Of a DNA stretch of 64,000 bases, positions 59,401 through 64,000 are shown piece by piece. Position 1 is the stretch's first letter. Each line of letters starts with the position of its first letter. The notes under the pieces were generated by a model. The model searched no databases, was not told the DNA's origin, and saw only the letters and a list, made by a program, of their open reading frames with translations. Origin of the DNA: Crossaster papposus. Taxonomy: Eukaryota > Echinodermata > Asteroidea > Velatida > Solasteridae. Position numbers and translations under genes: made by a program. The stretch covers positions 558,001 through 622,000 of the forward strand of contig JBAIAA010000751.1 in NCBI GenBank assembly GCA_037893245.1. Reading direction: 5' to 3'.

Positions 59401-62400
59401 CCAACTACCCCAAAATGCTCAAATTTAACTTTCAAATTAAAGATTAATTTACACCAAAAATGGTAAAAACAATGCATGCATGTACTACACTGGCTGTGGC
59501 CGAGACGACCGTCGACGCGATTTTATCCCGGAAGACCACGGTAGAGCCCGGCAAGGCGACCGGGCTCTACCAGGTCCTACCGGGTCTCTGGTGTGACCTA
59601 GGCAAGAGCTTGCCCCGAATCATGTGATATGGCAACAGTGTCTTTGGTCTGGAAAATTTAGAGTTCAACAATTTAACTTGGGGTCACGCGCAAATGGCTT
59701 ATTAGAAACCCCAACAAACAATGTATCTATAATTAAAGCTTGCAAACTGTACTTTCATTTAATGCTATCATCACTGTATTCCCCAGCAATCCAAAATTGA
59801 TCAAATGGTTTCTATTTTCGGTTTTTTTCAGCAGACCTGTTTGCGATCGGCAAGTTTCTTCTGAAGTTGGTGTATGGTCTCCTCCAAGTTGCGTATCTTC
59901 CTGATGGCCTCCTCGTCAGCAAGCTTACGACTCTCCATCCTATCTCTGTCTTCAATGTGACGCAGTCGACACTTTAACTCCTCCACTTCCGCCCGCGCTC
60001 GCCTCTCTGCTGTCATCAGCTAAAAAACAAAAAGCAAGCAATAAAGTTGCAGTATACCTTTTGCAGCTATTCAAAAAATAACCAGTAAAAGTACTGTTGA
60101 AAACCTGGTTACTTTGACCTTGTATGAAAAAGGCTGTCTCAGTAAGCTCACTCAGTGGCTGATCAGGAACTCTTCCATCTTGGGGTCTATTGTTTGCAAG
60201 TACTGACACATTCTTTCCCAAAAGATACCCGCTTGTGGTTTTAAACTTTCAGCCCTCAGCACCCTCACGACCATTAGCCCTCGGCACCCTCAACAACCAT
60301 TAGCCCTTGGCACCCTCAACAACCATTAGCCCTCAGCAACCTCAACAACCATTAGCCCTCAACAACCCACTGCCCTCAGCACCCTCAACAACCCACTGCC
60401 CTCAGCACCCTCAACTGCCCTCAGCACCCTCAACAACCCTCAACACCCCTCAACAACCCTCAACACCCCTCAACAACCCTCAACACCCCTCAGCACCCTC
60501 AACAACCATCAGCCCTCAGCACCCTCAACAACCCTCTGCCCTCAGCACCCTCAACAACCCTCTGCCCTCAGCACCCTAAACAACCCTTAAAAACCTTCAA
60601 CAACCCTTAAAAACCTTCAACAACCCTCAGCACCCTCAACAACCCTCAGCCCTCAGCATCCTCAACAACCATCAGCACTTAGCACCCTCAACAACCATCA
60701 GCCCTCAGCACCGTCAACGACCCTCAGCACCCTCAACGACCCTCAGCACCCTCAACGACCCTCAGCACCCTCACCGACCCTCAGTACCCTCAACGACCCT
60801 CAGCACCCTCAAAAACTCTCCGCCCTCAGCACCCCCAACAACCCTCAGCCCTCAGCACCCCCAACAGCCCTCGGCACCCTCAACAACCCTGAGCCCTCGG
60901 CACCCTCAACGACCATCAGCCCTCAGCACCCTCAACGACCCTCAGCATTCTCAACGACCCTCAGCACCCTCAAAAACCCTCCGTCCTCAGCACCCCCAAC
61001 AACCATCAGCCCTCGGCACCCCCAACAGCCCTCGGCACCCTCAACAACCCTGAGCCTTCAGCACCCTCAACGACCCTCAGCACCCTCAAAAACCCTCCGC
61101 TCTCAGCACCCTCAAAAACCCTCCGCTCTCAGCACCCCCAACAACCATCAGCCCTCGGCACCCTCAACAACCCTCGGCACCCTCAACAACTCTCAGCCTT
61201 GGTACCCTCAACAGCCTCAACAGCCCTCAGCACCCTCAGCACCCTCAACAGCCCTCAGCACCCTCAGCACCCTCAACAGCCCTTAGCACCCTTAGCCCTC
61301 TCAACAACCGTCAGCCCTCAGCACCCTCAACAACCCTCAGCTTTCAGCACCACTCAGCCTTCAGCACCCTCAACAACCCTCAGCCCCCTCAACAACCCTC
61401 AGCCCCCTCAACAACCCTCAGCCCTCAGCACCCTCAACAACCCTCAACCCTCAGCCCTCAAGACGCTTGAGACAAGCTTTCGTATAAGAAGAGGATATTA
61501 ACTAAGTCCGGAGCACCTCGTATTAACGAGAGTCAACTTTACAGCAGATGTATCGAGATGTACTAACCTGTACTTTATCTCTCTGCTCCTTGGCTGCACC
61601 TTTGTACATGTCCAGAAGGAGCTTCATTTCTTTCTGGTTCTCCTGAGATTTTCTGCAGGGAAATGAGAAGAAGAAAACAAAACAGAGATACTGCGTTAGT
61701 TTGTTCTTCTGGAGTAAAAGGACAACAAGGATGGGTGCGTTTGAGTCAGAACCACAGCCAACTGTGGCTTGACCAACTTGACCAACTGTTCCAGCCCACG
61801 CGAATGTGAATTGGATGTCACGAAGCATTTGCTGTGAAATTCGCTGGAATTGAAACGCGTTCAACTTTAATATACCGTGACATCACCAAAATGTGCATTT
61901 GCATTTGCTTTATACGTGCCGAATATGAACCAGCCTTTGTGGGCAGAATTATTAACAATATACAAATATTGAATGCTTCGAGTTGTGTAGTAAAACTAGC
62001 CTCCCGAGGTGATCCATGGAGCATTATGTTTTCCCGAGGCATTCCAAATTTAATTTGGAACAATAATTGGAGGATTTTGCTGGATTCAGGTTACATGGAG
62101 TTTTAACACTTTGGAATTGCAGAATTTGGCATGATTCAGGTTATGTGTAAGCAAATTAGGGTAGGGAGTTAGGGTTAATGTTAAGCCTAGACCTATATAG
62201 AATTGTTATGCTATTATGCCCAGTTATGTGCACACATAATGCCCAGTAATGAAAGAGGTTAAATCCATTTAATCCATTACTCACTATTCACTAGGGTATC
62301 GAATCAGGATGCAGAAAGCAAGTTTCCGTTCCAGAGGCGACTTTTGAAAATGCAGTTGAAAATGAAGAGAACCAGGTTGCATTTGTTTTAAAACTCACTT

Positions 62401-62655
62401 CAGACTGGCCCTGAGTTCCTTGATCGTCTCTGCCTCTTTGCCTCCGTCCTTCTTCTCCTCCTTCCCCCGTTCCTTCTCCCGCTCCTTCTCCAAGCGAGGG
62501 TCTCGCCTCTCCTCGTGATGAACGCTGGCCTCCTCTCGTTGCTTCTGAAGCTGTTCCTTCTCGTGGCCGAGCTCCCTCCGGTCCAGACTGCTGCTGCTGC
62601 TGCTGGACGAGGAGCTGGTACTACCGTGGTTGTGAGAAGCCATCTCGCTTTTCAG
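50272..62655 (-). CDS. RNF20: BRE1-type E3 ubiquitin ligase (RNF20/RNF40), last eight coding exons
   Basis: Exons: 62655-62399, 61652-61568, 60019-59837, 59050-58922, 55331-55122, 52249-52109, 51815-51714, 50448-50272; 427 residues plus TAG. The first exon seen has a poly-Ser run and Glu/Lys/Arg-rich coil and opens after an acceptor (TTTTCAG), so more exons lie beyond the window. Then come family blocks: [78 protein letters not shown]. The end is a C3HC4 RING ([20 protein letters not shown], then CFEC and CPKCN). In the family, BRE1 acts as a nuclear dimer with an E2 (RAD6/UBE2A) to monoubiquitylate histone H2B in transcribed chromatin. A pre-duplication animal gene would be ancestral to both RNF20 and RNF40. 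Confidence 0.96.
50499..50712. mobile_element. TTAA MITE, shortened copy
   Basis: TAACCAGTTCGCGCCGG to GCGCGAACTGGTTAA; about 214 bp, interior shortened relative to the 242-bp copies. In the last BRE1 intron. Confidence 0.85.
50941..51059. repeat. Foldback hairpin, 49-nt arms
   Basis: Arms 50941-50989 and 51011-51059 (GTGCGATGG...GCATGTTCTATT) pair with about six mismatches. Loop contains GAGGAAAAGCCGAG. In the last BRE1 intron. Confidence 0.85.
51888..52098 (+). mobile_element. SINE body and tail lacking tRNA head
   Basis: Shares GAGTAAATGGGTACCTGTG, GAAATGGCAGCATCGAGC and GCTATATAAAAATCC with 9560-9922 and ends in an ATT-rich tail. In the BRE1 intron between 52109 and 51815. Confidence 0.75.
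52299..52620 (-). mobile_element. Second SINE-like family
   Basis: Minus strand: CGAGTTCGATTCCTGGC (B-box-like), then CTGTCCTGTGCCACGAGGG, TTTTCTCTGTGTTCTCC and TATTCCTCCC, a block I associate with widespread invertebrate SINEs. In the BRE1 intron downstream of the array. Confidence 0.55.
52985..55121 (-). repeat. 21-copy array of BRE1 exon end plus splice donor (113-bp and 85-bp units)
   Basis: On the minus strand each 113-bp unit is the last 66 nt of the exon at 55331-55122 (22 codons, [20 protein letters not shown] and the following RK), its donor AAAG/gtaggc and 47 nt of intron. CCACAATTCC (+ strand) recurs at 52985, 53098, 53211 and so on. Four to five units in 54116-54456 are 85 bp, having lost the NLSTMDKEI portion. 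Copies alternate between two sequence types (LELNRRK and LKLNRRK). They all lie in one intron, downstream of the true donor. No copy has the exon's original acceptor. Confidence 0.93.
55711..56095. mobile_element. GGTAGGATACACC-ended MITE, near full length
   Basis: AAAGGTAGGCTACACCATTGG to AAATGGTGTATCCTACCTTTA, 385 bp; the interior matches 45130-45510 in inverted orientation. In a BRE1 intron. Confidence 0.82.
56586..57146. mobile_element. Long degenerate foldback (GGGGCC ... GGCCCC)
   Basis: GGGGCCGATTTCACGAAAT at left and TTTTATGAAAATGGCCCC at right. The interior is rich in ACTCGTCCTAA / TTAGGA(C/T)GAGT in both senses, so the element folds on itself over much of its length. In a BRE1 intron. 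Confidence 0.7.
57371..57481. repeat. Near-perfect hairpin, 49-nt arms
   Basis: Arms 57371-57419 and 57433-57481 pair with a single mismatch seen. The loop is GAGCCGAAGGCGA. It is followed by 57500-57925 with CATTCATAAATACC at one end and inverted GGTATTTATGAATAA at the other, so the hairpin may be part of a larger element. Confidence 0.88.
57926..58735. other. BRE1 intron segment
   Basis: No exon seen. The right end carries the recurrent GTGCGACTTTACTCTCATTT...AGGTCACAT motif (58693-58730). Confidence 0.5.
59100..59830. other. BRE1 intron segment with decayed MITE end
   Basis: 59233-59310 resembles the left part of the TTAA MITE (TTAACCAGTTTGCG, CACAACGGATGAGAGATAAA) without its right end. 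59545-59590 has a small GC hairpin (AGAGCCCGG / CCGGGCTCT). Confidence 0.5.
60248..61465. repeat. 1.2-kb CTCAACAACCCTCAGCACC minisatellite
   Basis: Imperfect units of about 18-36 bp (CCCTCAGCACCCTCAACAAC, with CCCTCAACGACCCTCAGCAC and CCTCGGCACC variants) fill most of the BRE1 intron between exons 61652-61568 and 60019-59837. + ORFs here are repeat translations. Confidence 0.92.
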
Positions 62656-62999
62656 CTGAAAACGGAAAGAATACCTCCCTCATTTGTGTTTATCAAGCTA
62701 CAGCAGACCATTTGTGACCTGCTTTGCGAAAAAGGGTATGAAGGGAAGCTATGCTATTTCCTGTGAAGAGCTGTTCTATGTGGAGAAAGTGAAAAAATTT
62801 CACATGAATTTTTTTTTTTGTGGGGGGGGGGTTATTGGGGGTTATTTTATATCATCAATACGTTTATAATTTATTTACACAAATATTAATAATAATGAAA
62901 AAAGATGATAAAACAAACGTTTTTTTTTTGTTCTTTTCTTTTTCTTTTTCCATTTGCTGTGTTTAAAGGGCTGTATCTCTTTAGAATGTCGGTCACTTC
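62656..62999. other. Upstream BRE1 intron, nothing recognised
   Basis: T-rich and G-run sequence; no exon seen. Confidence 0.5.
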
Positions 63000-63160
63000 G
63001 GCACCTGGTCAAGTCGGCACCCACCAACTCGGCACCTTGCCAAGTCGGCACCCACCAACTCGGCACCTTGCCAACTCGGCACCCACCAACTCGGCACCTG
63101 CACAAAAACCAACTCGGCACCTGACCGACTCGGCACCTGACCTACTCGGCACCTCCGATA
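63000..63160. repeat. CCAACTCGGCACC short-period minisatellite
   Basis: About ten imperfect copies of (C/A)CAACTCGGCACCT(G/T). Upstream of the first BRE1 exon seen. Confidence 0.85.
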
Positions 63161-64000
63161 TTAGTACGGGCGCATGAACCTACCCGCACTAACTCTTCTC
63201 ATTATTTTGGAGGCATTTTTATAGAGAAAAAAATAGGCCTGGCAAATCTGGCAAAAATCAATATGTTTTCGAAATTCTTTTTTGGCCGAAATCGATTAAG
63301 TGGATTGAAACGAACTTCTTGGAAAAGGTATTTTCTAAAAATCAGATAAGAATAATTCGAGATCACGCATGAGAATTAATCAATGTAAAATGTTTCCCAA
63401 ATCGTCGTTAGTTTTCACGAAGACCAAAGCGACACGCTGGACTGATGAGATCCCTTTTTCAATGGGCCAGCGGCTCAGCATCCTCCACAGACGCGAGCGC
63501 CAAACTGGAAGGTTCAGAAGTCGGCATACTTTTGTGCCCGTTGTGTAGCGACGAAGACCAATCAGCGTTAAGCGGGTACTTTGTTGCCTGGCGTTGCCTG
63601 TCAACTGGTCATGTCAACTGCGTGCTTCCACTTTCAAGGACATTTCCTTATTTTAAGAATTTGTTTACTTCTCAAGGAATTTCTAATGAAATGGGGAAAA
63701 AAAGGAAGTTGTGAGGAAATCCCCAAAATCTAAAGATTTGTAATGAAATTATTAAATTCTGAGCAAATTCTACATTATTAAAAAACAAATTGAGGGGTTC
63801 ATATATTATGTTCAATATTCAGCAAAGTTGCCATAAAAAAGGTTCCCGATGTCTAGTAGTAGTTGGGCTAGCGGGATTCTGTAGGCCTAAGTATCAAACA
63901 AATCAGCAAGACCAGAAACGCTCGGCTCCGTCGCCGGGCCCGGGGGCCTGGCGGGTTGCCGTGAACGCGCATGCATGGGGCCGGGAATAAGCCCTGTAGG
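63161..64000. other. Window end, no gene supported
   Basis: ORFs at 63380 (-) and 63445 (+) show no recognised domain. The last 100 bases are GC-rich (CGCCGGGCCCGGGGGCC). Further BRE1 5' exons should lie beyond 64000. Confidence 0.4.

Noticed and set aside
60307..61501. Pro/Ser/Gln-rich ORFs over the intron minisatellite
   Set aside because: Repeat translation on the strand opposite to BRE1 with no splice support.

Overview
This is a gene-sparse, AT-rich animal genome window. It has spliced genes with long introns, many small inverted-repeat transposons, tRNA-derived SINEs, a Penelope-like retroelement and many minisatellites. The protein families (S6 kinase, ALKBH2, BRE1/RNF20, KDZ-associated CxC domain) and the abundant ACATGT runs suggest a marine invertebrate deuterostome. 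An echinoderm such as a sea star is my best guess, but this is inference and species is not determined. All exon models were read by eye from splice signals, reading phase and remembered family sequence; no search was run.

Layout. (1) 44-10632, + strand: the last five coding exons of a p70 ribosomal S6 kinase. They hold the end of the kinase domain, the turn and hydrophobic motifs and the SP/TP autoinhibitory tail. One intron carries a 106-bp tandem array interrupted by a 5'-truncated Penelope-like element with a GIY-YIG endonuclease. (2) 10633-18900: 3' UTR, then a transposon graveyard (MITE families, a tRNA-like SINE, low-complexity C- and G-rich tracts). (3) 19020-27991, + strand: an eight-exon gene for a nuclear-looking protein with a very large polyglutamine exon, a basic exon and a KDZ-transposase-type CxC cysteine-cluster region, but no visible KDZ catalytic domain. 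(4) 37546-30052, - strand: a five-exon gene for a basic, polyglutamine, coiled-coil protein ending in a pseudokinase domain. Genes 3 and 4 are tail-to-tail. (5) 41682-45932, + strand: complete ALKBH2-type DNA dealkylase in three exons. (6) 62655-50272, - strand: the last eight coding exons of BRE1/RNF20-type H2B ubiquitin ligase, including the RING finger. Its introns hold a 1.2-kb minisatellite and a remarkable 21-copy array made from the 3' end of one of its own exons plus the adjoining splice donor.

S6K, ALKBH2 and BRE1 are conserved housekeeping genes (growth signalling, alkylation repair, chromatin ubiquitylation). Genes 3 and 4 look lineage-specific. They share a modular plan (acidic start, basic exon, CAG/CAA-rich exon, C-terminal domain derived from or resembling an enzyme but apparently non-catalytic) and are the most interesting candidates for something undescribed. 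The other strong novelty is the splice-donor array in BRE1.

Repeat families recognised: a constant 242-bp TTAA-flanked MITE (at least four near-full copies plus derivatives; the 106-bp array descends from a relative), a PIF/Harbinger-like MITE with TWA duplications, a GGTAGGATACACC-ended MITE, several single TIR or foldback elements, two SINE families, and a family of short hairpins with GAGCCGAAGGCGAG-like loops.
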